Below, piece after piece: positions 11,418 to 25,130 of a stretch of 64,000 bases of DNA. Source of the DNA: Allodiplogaster sudhausi (lineage: Eukaryota; Nematoda; Chromadorea; Rhabditida; Diplogasteridae); contig CALZFC010000009.1 in assembly GCA_945643635.1 (NCBI GenBank), positions 6,262,501 to 6,326,500 of the forward strand, in the 5' to 3' direction. Both the position numbers and the translations under genes were made by a program. The first letter of the stretch is position 1. Each line of letters begins with the position of its first letter. Under the pieces are notes generated by a model. That model was given only the letters and a program-made list of their open reading frames with translations. It searched no databases and was not told where the DNA came from.

Positions 11418-13214
11418 GCGACCATGGCAGCCCGGATGCCTTCACTCTTCTCTCTCTCCTCCTCGCTCTCTCTCTCTCTCTCTCGCTATTTTTCTCTCTC
11501 TCGGTATGTCTTTTCTCCTCCCCCTTTCCCTGTCATTCCCTCTACCTCGCTGTGTCTATTCTCCCCTCTCTCCCTCTCTCTATTCTCCATATGATATTGT
11601 TTGTACTATTTGCTAATTTTATTTTCCCTTAAACGACAGTCTCATGTTTGTACTGTTTTGATATCGACTTTTTATTCAATAAACAATGACGTTTTATACG
11701 CTTTTTATATTTTTTGCGGAAATCTTCAATTACCAATTGGCCGACATGACTAGCGGACACTATGCGTTTGTATAATGAAAATGAGAGCCGAGATAGAAGT
11801 GAAAGCAATTAGGACATCAACGTTTTCATAGGGTTGGAAAGGGCATAATGGCCACCCGATTCATCTAACAAGCGGATAAAACTCTGATTGTGAGGCTGAT
11901 CGTAGCCTGGATATTCGAGTATGGAACGGCCTCGAACAATTTTAATAGGCCAAGAACATCGAATTCTCAATGCCACATGCTTCTTCACAACTCACCGTAT
12001 TTAGAATAGTACAAAATAAAGAATTAGAATAAAAAAAACAAAAGGACGTCATAATATATTTTTCTTCATTAAGAAAACCTGAGAGAAGAACTAAAGAACA
12101 TGATAGTAATTCCCGATTCGTTCTATAAGAGAGCATTTACTTCCATTTCATCTGTACAAGATCATTTCATTAGTACGCGGTCATGAAGGAGAAGCAAGCG
12201 ATGGTCTCCCTCCACGAGCCAGTTGCAGGAGGCTATTGGGATAGAAAAGCTGGCGCGAAGCTTGTCGGGCATACTCTACAAAGAGAGAGAGAGAGGGAGA
12301 GAGAGAGATCACATCTTATGCGTGACCTCTGCCGATTCCATCGCAACGATCTCCAGCGTGTTTTCATCCCAGGAGAAAACAGTTTGCTATGCCTATGCGA
12401 ATGAACAAAATATGTTGAAAACTTTGTTATTTGTTGTGATAATCTGCCCCATTCACAACCAGAATTGGATCAGACAATGCAAAATCTTTTCTCAACTTTC
12501 AAATAGCTTATTCAGCTGTGTTTCAGAAAATATAAAATTCAGCGTGATGCATTTTAGGCTGCTCACAAAGCCAAAAGCAGTCTTCCAAAGCACGGGGGGA
12601 TCAGTCGAAAGGGGGTCGCGCGAAATTGATTAGGTCGAGTGAGGAAGAGTGTGTGCCCGAAAAAAACTTAACAGATGAAATGATATCGAGGGATAAAGAG
12701 AATGAAACAGAGTGAGAAGGAGATTGGCCGCGGACTTTTTATCACCCTGTTTAGGAAAACTCCTTGATCAGTGCACATTGCTGTCGCCTTCCTCTCTTTC
12801 GAGAACTGGCCTCTTCTTGCTGCAGCTGGACTTTTAGCTTCATCCCAAACTTCGACTTCAACTTATAGCAATGAGAAGAACACAACCATTTCCGACGGCT
12901 TCGCTCTTCTTAGGCACGTATGGTCTCATCTTTTTGGGTTTTAATATATGTATATGCATAGTTATATGGAATTCATAATTTAGTTATTTTAAAGGAGTTG
13001 TCTCCGGCGAACCCTAATCCATATTAATTTGGAGTGAATTATCATTTGATCAAAAGTCTCACTCGATTTACGTGCTCATTCGTTAAGGAAGCGACAAGGA
13101 AGTAATATGCGCCCGGACGGCCCTCTTTAAACAATAGTTTGCTTAATTACAGCATTGTTGTTTCTACAGAAGCGAAGGCGAGACATTTCGATGATATATA
13201 ACTGTCTTCTTCAG
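11418..13214. other. Non-coding region
   Basis: Contains CT tracts at 11460-11590, AT-rich DNA and a short putative TTAA-flanked element at 12993-13126. No further exon recognised. Any first exon of the small secreted gene that follows should lie here. Confidence 0.5.
12993..13126. mobile_element. Possible short, diverged copy of the TTAA MITE family
   Basis: Bounded by TTAA at 12989-12992 and 13127-13130. The left end AGGAGTTGTCTCCGGCGAA resembles the termini of the elements at 23736 and 40398; the right end, read in reverse, is AGAGGGCCGTCCGGGCG and is weaker. Only 134 bp. Confidence 0.35.
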
Positions 13215-13772
13215 TGCTTCTCCTCGCCGTCTGCGTCTCCTCGTCCCTCACGCTCTCTCGCCATCGCCGCCAAGCCATGGAGTACACGGACGAGCTGCGG
13301 GAGATAGCACGCGTGCATCCAGGCACTAAGATCATCGTCGGCCACGCAGCTCGCTACGCGCCGAATGAGTGGCCAGCATGGTTTGCAATGCTTCTTGAAA
13401 TTTTATATAAATATAAATATATTTATATCATATTAATTTTATAACTACATGATAGCATGAAAATAAATGTCCAAATATTATATTCAACTATGACATATTT
13501 AACAATCTCAAAACTAGAATTTGACTATAAAATTTTAGAAGGATCGATTGTTAAATTTTGATTGAAACAGAACATTTATTACTTTAATTGACCTTCATAT
13601 AGACCGTTTGAGGTTACTATAAGGAGAAACGCATGAATGTATCCCCTTCAGGTACACGCGAACCATGATGAGGTGGGACGGCGAGAGTCGCCTGGCGCCC
13701 TTCCGCGACACGGACACGCGCTTCGCGTCCTACCACCAAAACGGCGTCTGGCGCGGGCGAAGAGCACATTAA
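13215..13772 (+). CDS. Small secreted protein, unrecognised (5' end not found)
   Basis: Two exons, 13215-13380 and 13652-13772, join in phase (TG/G gives Trp) and end at TAA. The readable product is about 95 aa: a hydrophobic start LLLAVCVSSSLTLS like the end of a signal peptide, then RHRRQAMEYTDELREIARVH, an aromatic core around YAPNEWPAWYTRTMMRWDG, and a basic tail ending WRGRRAH. There is no cysteine after the leader, no obvious repeat, and no family I know. The first exon begins TG after TTCTTCAG, so the initiator A or a longer leader exon lies upstream. A secreted peptide or hormone-like role is only a guess from size and leader. Confidence 0.55.
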
Positions 13773-16596
13773 CACTCCCCTTTCTACCTCTCTCTCCCTC
13801 TCCCTCCCTCTCTCTCTCTCTCTCTCTCGCTCTGCCAGCTGTCACCTTATTTCTCAAAACTTTCATGTGTTCACAACATTTTTAAATCGATAACTAATGT
13901 CAGTTACAATAATAATAGCACCAAGAACGATAATAATAATCATTTGAAATTTGATAAGATATTGAAATACTAACTAGACAGACTTGCCGAAACGTCCGCT
14001 GTGTCATATCTCACATGTACTGACAGCCTCTGTCTGCTGGGGCGGAAAAGTGCTACCGACTCTTTCGCTTGGCTGACTCTGTGGCCAGAACTCGGCCGTG
14101 CTCTCCATTCCCAGTCCCAGCCACCGGATCACGAATACGGATTTACATTACATTTCTTCTCCAACCCTGTTATCCGTTCACTACTTTCTTCATGATCATG
14201 GTCAGATGTTTTTTATTGAGTCCAGGTGCTTGAAATATATGTATGTATATTACGTCCATAAAGAGAACTTTCGTGTATTGCCGTTCCTCCTCCGTACTTG
14301 GCCTTGTTTGATCTCTCTTTCCTCCTCCGAAATGACGCGGCCGGTCAGTAATGGCCACCCGTGCAACGGAATCGTTCAAACATTTGAATGGCCAGGTGGG
14401 AGGCTCGTTGAATCGATGCCTCAAGGACGTGTCAGGGTCGCGCGGAGGAGAGAGTAGGGGATAAGGAGAGAGCGCACCAGGTTGCGAGAGAGAATGCGAT
14501 TTAGCAGAGAGGAGATGAAGAGGGAAAGGGCAAGAGAGCGAGAGAATTAGAGAGAGAGGAGAGAGAGAGAGAGGATTCAACTCAGCCGCATGCGTCAATC
14601 TACTCTTCTCACCTGCCCGCCACCCTCGGCAGACGCCTCTTATTTCTTTTCAAATCTGCTTATTGCTTTATAATCGTCTAATCTAATAAGTCAAAGTGTC
14701 CGCTCTATTGCTCAAAGGTCGCGAAAGGATTGAAGCTGATAAGCAGTCCGTGTTTATCTTGTGAACTTTTGCCTGACGGTGGGAATTAGGAACACCTTTC
14801 CGTCGCAAACAAGCGAATACACTCTAGCTGCACATTTTCTACTGTTGTTTTCCCTCCTTCTTCTTGCCTTTCTCGGCATGCCTAATCAGTGTGAGAGCGT
14901 AGTCTGAGTCTTGGCCTTTGGTTAGCAGAAGACGGTGGCCACAGAGTCACGCAAGATCCTATACCAAAAGGAAGCCCCTTGTCAACTCATCTACTTCCGC
15001 TGACACACAATTCCGTCGTTGTCGTAGTAACGATGAGAGATAGAGAGCAAGAGAGAAAAAGAGAGAGAGAGAGAATGCAGAAACACTCTTACATTTCTGG
15101 ATGTACGGGGACAGCAGACTAATTTCCTACTTGACAATGACCGGTAATTACCCGGGACCAAGTTGCATTCGAAATGGAAAGGGAAAGAAAGTACGTATGC
15201 TAATCCTTAGATGTCACAGTTCTCTTCCGTATTCGGAATTGAGCATTGCTCCTCTCATGCTCCATCCTATTCAGAAAAGGCTTCCAGATGCGAGAAAGGC
15301 AAGGCTGGCAAGAGAGGAGGAGTGCAAAGCTTGGTGCACTTTTGGGTGGACCTAGGAGGGGTTTCATCCTTAACGGGTCTCCTTAAGTGCCCCTTCACAC
15401 TTGCGTTTCTGATGGCCTCGCGCACTTTGCACTGCTAACAATAAGCGCATAAAGGATGAGCTTAAGTTTTGGCCATTTGCATATTCAATCTTGTTGGTGA
15501 GATTAAATCACACCCACGAAAATGTGAATACATATGTACATATGTATGTATAGAAAGTACAGTGAACGACGTGATTTACACATAAATTGCCACGGAAATG
15601 GGAACCACTCGAAACTGGCAACTCATGAGGTGCGTACTTTACTTTGCCATGTTCTCTCGCGATATTTTCATCTTCTGCTGCCGAATTACTTGAATCAATC
15701 GATATGTGAAAGAGAAACTACACTTGTTAGCTGTCGCGCAGCTCGTGCCGGGTAGAGAATGCAACTGCCCAAACACATGCTTCTGGAAATGTCGTCCTCT
15801 CTCATCATTTCCGGGATATTGCTCTGCATGCATCTCCTTTTCGCAGATGAATCTGGGCAGGCAAAACGCAATTAGCAAAATCTAGGAGCCCAACATCCTA
15901 GAGGCGCAGGCTTTGAGTTGTAGATTCCCCTCCCATCTTGCTATCCCGGGGCAAGGTGAGCCAGATAAGTGGCCGTCGAGGATAAAGAGAGAGTGAGAGA
16001 ATCATAGAGATAGAGAGAATGAGAGAGCGAGCGAGAGAGATATAGGGAGAGAGAGAGAGAGCGGCGACCGGAAGGCACAGACGCCAAAAGATTTTGGGGA
16101 AGAGAACCTCTTTGCAACTCTCTTTCATTCTCGCTCCCTTTCTTTCTCTCCGCCTCTCCTTCTTTTCCATCTCCCTCTCTCTCCGCCTATCCTTCTCTCT
16201 TTCTCTGCTTCTCTCTCGCTCTCTCGGAAGGGGTAATGCGTGCGGTGCGGCAATCCGCGGGCGATGAAGAGGAGCGAGAATGGGGCAGCAGCAGTTATGA
16301 GTAGACCGGCGGCACTGATGCGCGCGCAACCCGGCGCTTTCATGCGATGTGGCAGTCATCTCACCACAAGTTAGCTGCTTGCTACTCAGAGATTGGCCAT
16401 CATTGCCCATCTGCTGGCATTCAATGGTCATTGGACCTGTTTGTTACTCACTCCGTATGGTCTCTATTCTATTGTCATGAGACAACAATTCGCTCCGTTT
16501 ACTCTGTTTTTTTTTTAAATGATACACATGTTCGATTATCGTTGTCCTGATAACCAACACCAATTTTAATTAAACTTAACTTAAAAGTAACTAACA
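13773..16596. other. Intergenic region
   Basis: CT array directly after the preceding stop codon (13786-13831), GA/CT-rich stretches around 14450-14570 and 15960-16230, otherwise unremarkable. No supported exon. Confidence 0.5.
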
Positions 16597-16674
16597 AGGG
16601 AAGCCTCTTTCCATAACCCAGCCAATTGCGATCGTTAGATCGCGATTGGCTGGGTTATAGAAAGAGGCTTCCCT
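16597..16674. repeat. Near-perfect 37-bp hairpin just upstream of the claudin-like gene
   Basis: Arms 16597-16633 and 16638-16674 are reverse complements with two mismatches and a 4-nt loop (GTTA). The right arm ends 42 bp before the start codon at 16717, so the hairpin may lie in the promoter or 5' UTR. It could be a tiny foldback element or a structured leader. Confidence 0.85.
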
Positions 16675-16716
16675 CATAAGTAGATAAATAAAGCCCTGAA
16701 GCCGTGCTTTTCAGTG

Positions 16717-18839
16717 ATGGCAGGCGGCGAGAAGACGCCCGTGAGCAACACGATCACTCTCGTGTGCGCACTCGTGCTCATCGTCATGGCCTTCGGCCTC
16801 TCCGCTGCCGGTCTCCTCAGCCCCTCCTGGCAAGTCGTCGACATTCGCGAGTTCCGCGCCGAGCATCACGTTGGCGCTCTTCATATTCTTATCTTTTATA
16901 TCGTGGCAAATGCTTGCACGATTGCGTTTCAAAATATTCTTTAATTGATATCTTCAAGGAAAAGAGGAATAAAGAGAGCTTTCTAAGCACGGCCTGTGGC
17001 TGGATTGCACGCGGGCCGAGCGGCATCTCGCGGGCGCCTTCGACCCGCAGTTGCGCGAAGGCCAGCCACTCCACTGCACCTACAAGTTTGACTACTCCGC
17101 CAGCGAGGCAAGGAGACAAGAGACGCCTTTCTTCTTCTTCTTCATCATCTTTTGGCTCTTATTAAACTTGTTCTTTCTTATGCACTTTATTCATTTATCA
17201 TTGCAAAAATTATGCATTTTTTCTTTGTTTTTTATGGTTTCCAAGAAGCCGCGCTCAAATTCTTGAAGGTAATCGACGAGAACATGGAAGACATCGACCA
17301 GAACAGCGCGGCGGCCGAAAGCGAGCATCACCAATTCTTTTGTAAGCTCCATTTGTCGTTATCTAACGTATCGATAGAAATTCTGCTTACTATGGTATTT
17401 CAGCTCCTATAACAACTTTCCGGATTGATTAATTTGCACTTTGTAGGAATTCTTTTAAAAAAAAATTGAAGGTGGGACAGTTCTGTGTGGCATATTTTTT
17501 TTAGACAAGCTCTTCCTTGTAAAGACCTGAAGCTAAGAAATCCTTTTGAGTCTGGCACAAGGCCGTGCTCTTCCTGTTCGTGATGTCTCTCCTCTTCGCG
17601 GCGCTCGCCCTCTGCTCCGGCCTCTGCGCCTCGTGTAGCGGTGGCTGCGGCGTCATCTTCGGCATTCTGGTCGCCATGGCGTGTACGTCAGCAGACTCCC
17701 ACTCTCATCTCAGATTATTTAATAGATCAGAGTAAACCTTGTACGAACCAGAAAATGAAAATTTTCATTTTTGTCGTTTTAATAGAACTAAAGAAAGGAG
17801 AGTACAATAATATCGGGGTAAACTTCAAGCTGATCGGAGTTGAATGTCGGCCTCCTTTCTCTGCAGTGTTCTTTGGCGTGGTCGGCGACGCCGTCTTCTT
17901 CTTTGCCGCCCACCGAGTTGACAATCGCTTCGTCCAAGGACTCGTCGGCACTTACGAGGCATGTGCTTTATTTATTTTATATATATTTTTAATCAATAAG
18001 ATACATTTCGATACTAAACATTGTAAATTCTAGATTAGACACCTTGTAGGTCACTCAGTTCTTGTTAGATGGTTGCCAGAGGATGATCCGTTTATATCCT
18101 TCTATTCCTGGTTATATCCTAGCTCACTCTCATAATTTGCACACAAATCAGTTTGGAGTCGCCAAATGGCTTCTAAGTGGCTGCGTCAAAGTCGTAAGCT
18201 GGCATTTCTCTTATGCGGCAGAAGTTGATCATGTATAGAGTAACGCTTAAACATTATCCTAAGATTAATAACAGTAATATGATGTAATCTGCACAGATGA
18301 ATATAAATTTAAGTTAACCGTACTATAATTAGTGATGGCACTATCAATAAAAAAAATAATTTTGCGTATGTAATCTAACAGCAAAAAAAGGATATAACGA
18401 CATGGCGAGAAATTCTAACTAAAGTAATAAAATAATTGACAGTAGGTCATTCACCTGTGCCACATTTTACGTGCGTTTAAAATAATTTCGATAACTGCTC
18501 ATTATTTCTTGTACAGAAAATATTCCCGGTGCGTGAAAATAGCACTCGCGAATGAGAGTGCGAAGGGCCGCGGCAATTTGAAATATCACATAATTTTTCG
18601 GTGATCGCAATCCTTTAATAATAATTATCTTGTCTTTTTCCTTCGTACAGCAGCGTATCGGCACTGCTTTCTATATGCACGCGGGCGGCTCTCTTCTCTA
18701 TCTGTTCGCACTGATCTTCTCTTCCATCGCCGCCTACCAGCTGCTGCGGCGGGCGGAGGCGGAGCGGCGCGACACGGCGCTGCCCCTTCGCGAGCTCGCG
18801 CCTCTCTACGGCGCCAGACTCAGGGAAACGGCCGCGTAA
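16717..18839 (+). CDS. Claudin-like four-transmembrane protein (possibly nematode Clc-like)
   Basis: Cell-surface tetraspan protein of the claudin/PMP22 superfamily, probably in junctions. Exons 16717-16869, 16988-17107, 17269-17341, 17551-17682, 17867-17958, 18651-18839 (252 aa). TM1 is about residues 13-34. The first extracellular loop has the claudin signature: W38, GLW (53-55), C58 and C81. TM2 (VLFLFVMSLLFAALAL), TM3 (VIFGILVAMA/LFFGVVGDAVFFF) and TM4 (GSLLYLFALIFSSIAAY) follow, then a charged cytoplasmic tail. Introns 2 and 5 need GC donors (GAG/GCAAGG and GAG/GCATGT) to keep frame; no usable GT is nearby. Exon 4 starts after TTTGAG, a weak acceptor. The start ATG is the first in the exon. 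Confidence 0.8.
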
Positions 18840-20393
18840 TGATTATTTAGATTTATTGTTTTATTCAACTTTTCAACGCCCTTTCCTACTACTCTATGTA
18901 TTTAAGCTTTTCATTTCATACTTACATATTTAGGCATTAAATTAGAGGAATACCCATCTTGGCTTTCCACGAATGTTCCATGATTTCAACGTCCTTCGTA
19001 GTATTCCTTTGCATTTCGGTAGATGTATACATACATATTTTTGGCACTTCAATCAAGCAGAATTATATAATCCATTTTTCTAACAAAAGCCCGTTGATAC
19101 AGTACCTTTATGTGCATTCCTTCACATATTCACCGTGTCTCGCCGGCAGCAACGGGTAGTGCATTTGTCGAACTGCTCCTCTCATCATTATAATCCTCCA
19201 GTAGCGCAACGTCACTTTGTAATGTCCTGTGATATGAGTTGAAATCAACCAACTTATTAAGTATTCTTGCAAATGCATCTTATTAAATTAACATGTTCTT
19301 TTAGAGGAAAACGTACTTGTTTGGATTCTGAACTTCCGATAAATCCGTAATGATCGAATTTTATGGAGAATATGTAAAGAAGACTTACTGAATCGTGCGT
19401 GATGTTAAAAAGAAAGTGAAGAGTCAATTGATGCTAAAATGATGGACATATTTTAATATTATAAATACACAAGCTGTTTAATTCTGAGATCGATTGACTA
19501 ATTGTAGATTGATAAAGAGAGTGAACAAGTTGGAAGAGAAGCATAAGAATGGACAGGAATAGCGAGAAAGCAAAGCAGCTACGGTTGTCTTCTTCTTCTT
19601 CTCGATCGGCCTGCTATTTCTACATATTTGCTTGCCCCGGCGTCGCTCTTTCTATCTCGGGAGGTCCCGCCGAAGCGAGACTGGGCGCACTTGTCGCAAA
19701 TTTCCCACCGTGTCATCTCTACTCTTTTCTCTCTCTCAATCCCAAATATATCGTTCATCCTAATTTCTCTCTCTTTCTCTTGATCGTTCCTTCTCACCCT
19801 CTCTCTCTATCACTCTGTCGTCCGTAATTCAAGAGGTCGAAGGAGAGTCCGCAGAAATGGAGACAAAGACTCCCATGAACTAAAGCAATGTTCAGAACTA
19901 TCAGCGATAAATTCCATAATAATTTCTGTTAAATATTTATCAACTGTGAATGTGGTCAGACGCTGCTCTCAAATTCAGATGCAAGGTAAAGTGCATTGGC
20001 ATAGAGCATGAAACGTACAGTGGTCATGTTATGAAAATAAATCATGGGAGCGAGAACCAGCGATTTGGCCAGTCCAAGCTCGGTCTGCCCATAAACACGC
20101 GGATTCTCGCACCCGGCTATTTCAGAAGGCAGCTCTACATAGAATGTCTTCTTCTCTCGCTCTCTAAATTCCAATCTCTGTCCCTCTAGCTGAAAAAAAT
20201 AAGAATCATCCAAGAATTATGATAACTATTGCTTCTACGTCACATGAATTTTATCCATAAATCAAATCAAACCTTTTGGAAAATATTTTTCTTTAAACTG
20301 TTAATTTAAAAAAAAAACAAAGTACGCGTATGACAATAGAATTATTGTTACTGTAGTTGAAGACCAAAAAAAGCAGCGTCAGGCCTCGCTCCC

Positions 20394-20396
<3 letters not shown>

Positions 20397-20439
<43 letters not shown>
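20397..20439. repeat. CT microsatellite
   Basis: Uninterrupted (TC)n, about 20 units. Confidence 0.9.
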
Positions 20440-20442
<3 letters not shown>

Positions 20443-20659
20443 GCCTTCTTAAGCTTCTTCTCATCTAATTTGCATGATGAAGGCCGAATTCTCTTCCGAA
20501 CACGTGTTCAAGCTTCTCTCAAGAGTACAACGCTGAATGGCTAATCCCTGATCCGTCGAACGGACGGCAGCTGATTTTGGCCTTCCATTCTACGATCGTG
20601 TAGCTGCTATAACAATGGGAGGCGACTTGCCATTCCATTCATCCCTGTATAGTGTCTTA

Positions 20660-20660
<1 letters not shown>

Positions 20661-20708
<48 letters not shown>

Positions 20709-20712
20709 TCTC
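20661..20712. repeat. CT microsatellite
   Basis: (CT)n with one TATC interruption, followed by a short CACA tract. Confidence 0.9.
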
Positions 20713-20926
20713 TTTCTATCTCTTTCTTTCTCACACACACATCCTCTCTCTCTCGCACTCACTTCATCTCAGTGGCAGATCCACTCGACATGCAAAGGCC
20801 GCTCTGGCTATCAGTGCCGGAGTCCCTTGATCTCGACCGTACGCCCTTTTCTTGTCTTCCGTATTGCCCGAGCGCGGCCATTGTGTGCGCCTCTTGTCAG
20901 GAGGAAGAAGCCGGCAATCATAATGT

Positions 20927-20967
<41 letters not shown>

Positions 20968-21809
20968 TAGAGAGAGAAGGAATAAGATGAACCGAGAGAG
21001 AATGAGAGAGGGAAAAGTGAGAATTTGATGAAGAGAGAGGGAGAGAGTGAGAGAACGAGAAGCTGAGACACTCCAGGCATTCTTGACTCTCTCATTGACC
21101 CTCTTTTCCCATCAACTTGCAATTGTATTCGAGATAGCAAGAAGGCTTATTATGATCAGTTGTAAGATTATAACTATGTTTTACTTTCAAACTTATGAAA
21201 CATAATAAGATTGCTGCCCAGATTGAAGATTTTCAGCTAACGTAAGTATAGACCTTATTCTGTTTGTCTCTAATCAGAGGAAGCCTCCTTATCTGGCACG
21301 TGCCCAGCTTGCTCTTCTCTTCCAATGAAACACCTTTTCATCTCTCTAACTCATCGATCATTCACTCACTCAGTTTTCATTTTGTTTGCGCCGGTTCGAT
21401 TCGTATGCATCCTCCTCGCTTCTTCACTCTACCAAGCTAAACGCACCCTGTAACCCTTCACCGCTCCCTTCTTGCGCTCTCAGTCATGCGAACTCAGGCC
21501 AGGTTGTCTGAAACAAAAGAACGAGTGCGCTCAAGCTGTCTGCCTCTTCAGTACCGTATCTTCTTCTTTTTCCTCTCGAGAGTTGTTTGGAGTTGAGAGA
21601 AGAGAGCGCGAGCTTCTGCCTCCTCGAAGCAAACCCATTCATTCAGTGGCGAGGAGGGGCATCAAGATCACTTGCTGATTCTCCATCCCTCACCATCCCA
21701 CAACTTTAGCCGTTCGCCCGCGCCGGATATCCCTCTCACTGTCTCTCAACCTTTCTTCCTCTGTTAGTCTCGCTGTCTCCTTCTCTCTCCATCGCTCTCT
21801 CTCACTCTC

Positions 21810-21814
<5 letters not shown>

Positions 21815-21850
<36 letters not shown>
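21815..21850. repeat. CT microsatellite
   Basis: Uninterrupted (CT)n upstream of the PAX gene. Confidence 0.9.
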
Positions 21851-21852
<2 letters not shown>

Positions 21853-23510
21853 TCCTCGTCCCTAAGACGCCGTCGCCATGTACGGAGCAGGATCGAGCTC
21901 TGCACATATCTTGTCTCATCTTCTCACTCGCCTGCTTGTCTGGTTGGAAGGGAAGGCGAAGGCTATTTGCGCTAGATTGAGAGGCGAGAGAAAGCTCTCG
22001 GCAACAATAGCTGATGGACAGTGCAGAGAAGGATGAGAGATGATGAGAGAACGAGAGTATTAGAGAAAGAGTGAAGAGAGAGAGTAGCAGAGAGAAGGAA
22101 AATGAAAGGACACGACATAAAGATAGCGAGAGAGTGCAAAATGTATCCCCACTCTCCACAGGCCAAGTTCACACCTGTGAGAGCCTAGAGGCACCTTCGA
22201 TCGCAAGATCAGCTTTCCGACCAGGCCCAGTCAGCTTACATCCTTTTAGGTCTCGAGTAGATGAGGGGGAGCACACAGCTTTTGGCCCTGTCCAAAACAC
22301 AACACTTGCATAAGAAGAGGAAACATACTTATTCTTCTTCGCCTTCTTCGTTTTCACATTCTACATCTTCGATGTAATTCTGTCTTGCCTCTTGTTTTTG
22401 GTCAATGGCAATCAATGGCTTCTTCGCAGGGTGCCCTCGGGGACTCGTGCCGTAGTTCCAATTGACATCTTTCAATTAAAAATTAAGAATAAAAAACAAT
22501 TGAGATCAACGAAAGATTACAAGAATAAAGATTAAGACAACTGTGTTAGGGCAGTATTCCTCTTATACAATATTGTTGGTTTGAATGAAGATGGGTCTAT
22601 GGACGGATCAAGAAAAAGAAGGACAAACGTCGAAGATGATTGTGACAATACTTGTTATTTAGTTATTCAGTTGACGCATAAGAAACGCAGCCTCCTTCTA
22701 TCGTTTTTTTAAATACAAGCAAAGAAATGGTCACCTTCCATCCCGCCACGTCGTCATTCTTTAAGCAATTTCTCAAATGTTCAGAATGCCGGATCCATAT
22801 CTCTTCTCATTTCGCGCGCTCTCTCTCTCTCCTGTCTTTATCGCTCTCGCTTTCTCTCACTCTATGCGTTTATTCCTTCATATGCCTCTCTCCAGACTTC
22901 TCCGCACTCTCTGCTCTTCTACAGTAGCCCTGGCTGAGTGAGAGTACGTCGTTCCCTATCTCAGGGCCGCAGCTCCGCCCCCGAGTGCGTTTCACAGAGG
23001 CAGACACCGATTGCTGCATACACAGGAGAGGGAGAAAGAGAAGGAGAGGGAGAAAGAGAGTGAGAGATAGAGAGAGGAGGAGAGAGGGAGAAGCTAAAGA
23101 AGAAGAAGAAGCTTCTCCGCCTCCATCATCTTTTGGAAGAAGAAGAAGGCGCCTCTCACAACTCGCAGACGCAACCTTTCAAGAGGCTGCGCTCCAAGCA
23201 GTGCTCATCGTCTTCCAGACAAAGAGTACTGTAATCAAGATAAGCACCCTCCATCAGCCATGAACTCGCATACCTCGTTTTCACCATCCAGTCTTTCGCA
23301 GGAACAACTGCTCCACATTTGGGGTGCGTTTGTCTTTTCTTACTCTTTGATAGCCCACCTGGGATGCCACTAATTCCCCGAATTCTATGATTGCATTTTA
23401 ACGATTGTTTGACAACCTCTGACCCATTACTTTATTTGTCTTCTTATGTTTTTTCTAATGTTTTGCGATAGTGTCAAAGTTTTGAATGATTCCTTGAAGG
23501 CGCCCGAAGC

Positions 23511-25092
23511 ATGTCGCGTCTGACGAAGCGATACAGCGGCGCCGGCGGCGGGAGCAGCACGCCGAACGGCTCCTCCTCGTCCGGCTCGCTCACGTCGCCG
23601 CAGCAGTCCGGCGGCGGCGGGCCTATCAGGAACGGCGGCGCCGGCACGAAGCCAAAGGTTGGCGCCGCAGTGTGCATTGACCATATAAGCTTTAAAACGC
23701 CCTATTAGCGACATAAGTAAAGGGATCAAAGTTAAAGGAAGTATCCGGCGAATAATTCTACAGTAGCGCTAGAGAACGAGTTTGAATGCGCGCGCTCATA
23801 AAGTTGCCTGTCGCTCTTGTCGAGAGAGCATGTGAAATAGGAGGGCGGCTCTGACCTACCGTAGCTAATTTTCTACCCGCCAGTTTTCATGTTTCTATTG
23901 CTCAGAATGTAATGGAAGAAAATCGCTCAAACTTTCTGGATACATGTTTTACGCCAAGATGAACATGTTCATATAGAAGAAAACTTAGGTTAATTATTCA
24001 CCGGATACCTCCTTTAATCACAAAAACATGCCTGCCATTCTTCGCAGGTCGCAACACCTCAAGTGGTCGCCAAGATCGAGCAGTACAAGCGTGATAACCC
24101 GACCATTTTCGCATGGGAGATTCGCGAGCGACTCGTTCAAGAAGGTCAGTTGCAGCAGAGACAGTGTTCGCTTATACAACTTGCTTTGCTCGTTTGTGAA
24201 GCAGCGAGCTTCTGAATTTGTCTCTGTGTATCATCACTGGCAATGTTCGCGTTTTTGTTCTGCTTTACATTACTTATCATTCTATCTCTTCTGCTTTTTT
24301 TCTACCTCAGTATCTCTTGTCATGGCTTCTTCATTGCGAGAGTGCATTTGGTCGTGACTGACTTGGCGTGTGGTGAGTAGTGCGATTTGCTTTCCCACGA
24401 CTGCATAGCAGCTTCTTCTATGTATCTACTACCACACCTCTGTGTAGATTACCACTTCTTCGTTTCATCCATCATTCATCCTCAATTCGTGCGTAGCATT
24501 CGGGATGCGCAGCTTCTCCTATGCAATTTCGGTGTGAGAGAGATACCTCTACCTAACCAATCACGGGGTCTCTCTCTCTCTTTCTGTATGTCGGGAGTAT
24601 TTGACACTCTCCGGAGTGAGAAAGGGCGGCCGAGGCCAGGCTCTGATTGCTTCCTGACGATTGGTTGTCTTGACTGGCTAGCCGAGAGAGTGGGTGAGAG
24701 AGCGAGAGAGGGAGAGTGGGAGGGAAGAGGGAGAGAGAGACAGAGAGAGAGACAAGCATAAAGAGCAACGATAACCGCAGATCGGACTTCGCCAATTCTT
24801 CCCATAGAGAAGGGACTTCTCCTGTGTCGCTCTCCCACTTTCTCTCACTCTCCCTCTCCATCTCTTTCCCTATCCCTTTCTCTCTCTTTCTCTCGTTCTC
24901 TCTCCCTCTCGGATTGCTGTTCACAATCAGCAATATTGCTAGCTTTCTTGCACCTTTGCAATCGGGGATAGGCTGTCGTTTGCGGTGGAATAAAGGACAG
25001 GCGAGAGACATGGAGAATAGAGCAGACGCAGAAGGAAAGGAGATTGAATTGTCGTCAAATCTGCTTCATTCTCAAATCCTGCTCGCTCTCTT

Positions 25093-25130
<38 letters not shown>

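Larger units (their letters stand above)
18840..23510. other. Long intergenic region upstream of the PAX gene
   Basis: After the claudin 3' end it is AT-rich to about 20.3 kb, then packed with CT/GA arrays (20397-20439, 20661-20712, 20931-20965, 21815-21850, 23025-23110). No conserved exon was recognised; 5' non-coding exons or enhancers of the PAX gene could lie here. Confidence 0.45.

Noticed and set aside
16125..16343. Minus-strand reading frame with a signal-peptide-like start (MKAPGCARISAAGLLITAAA)
   Set aside because: It runs into a GA/CT array, has no clear donor and no partner exon.
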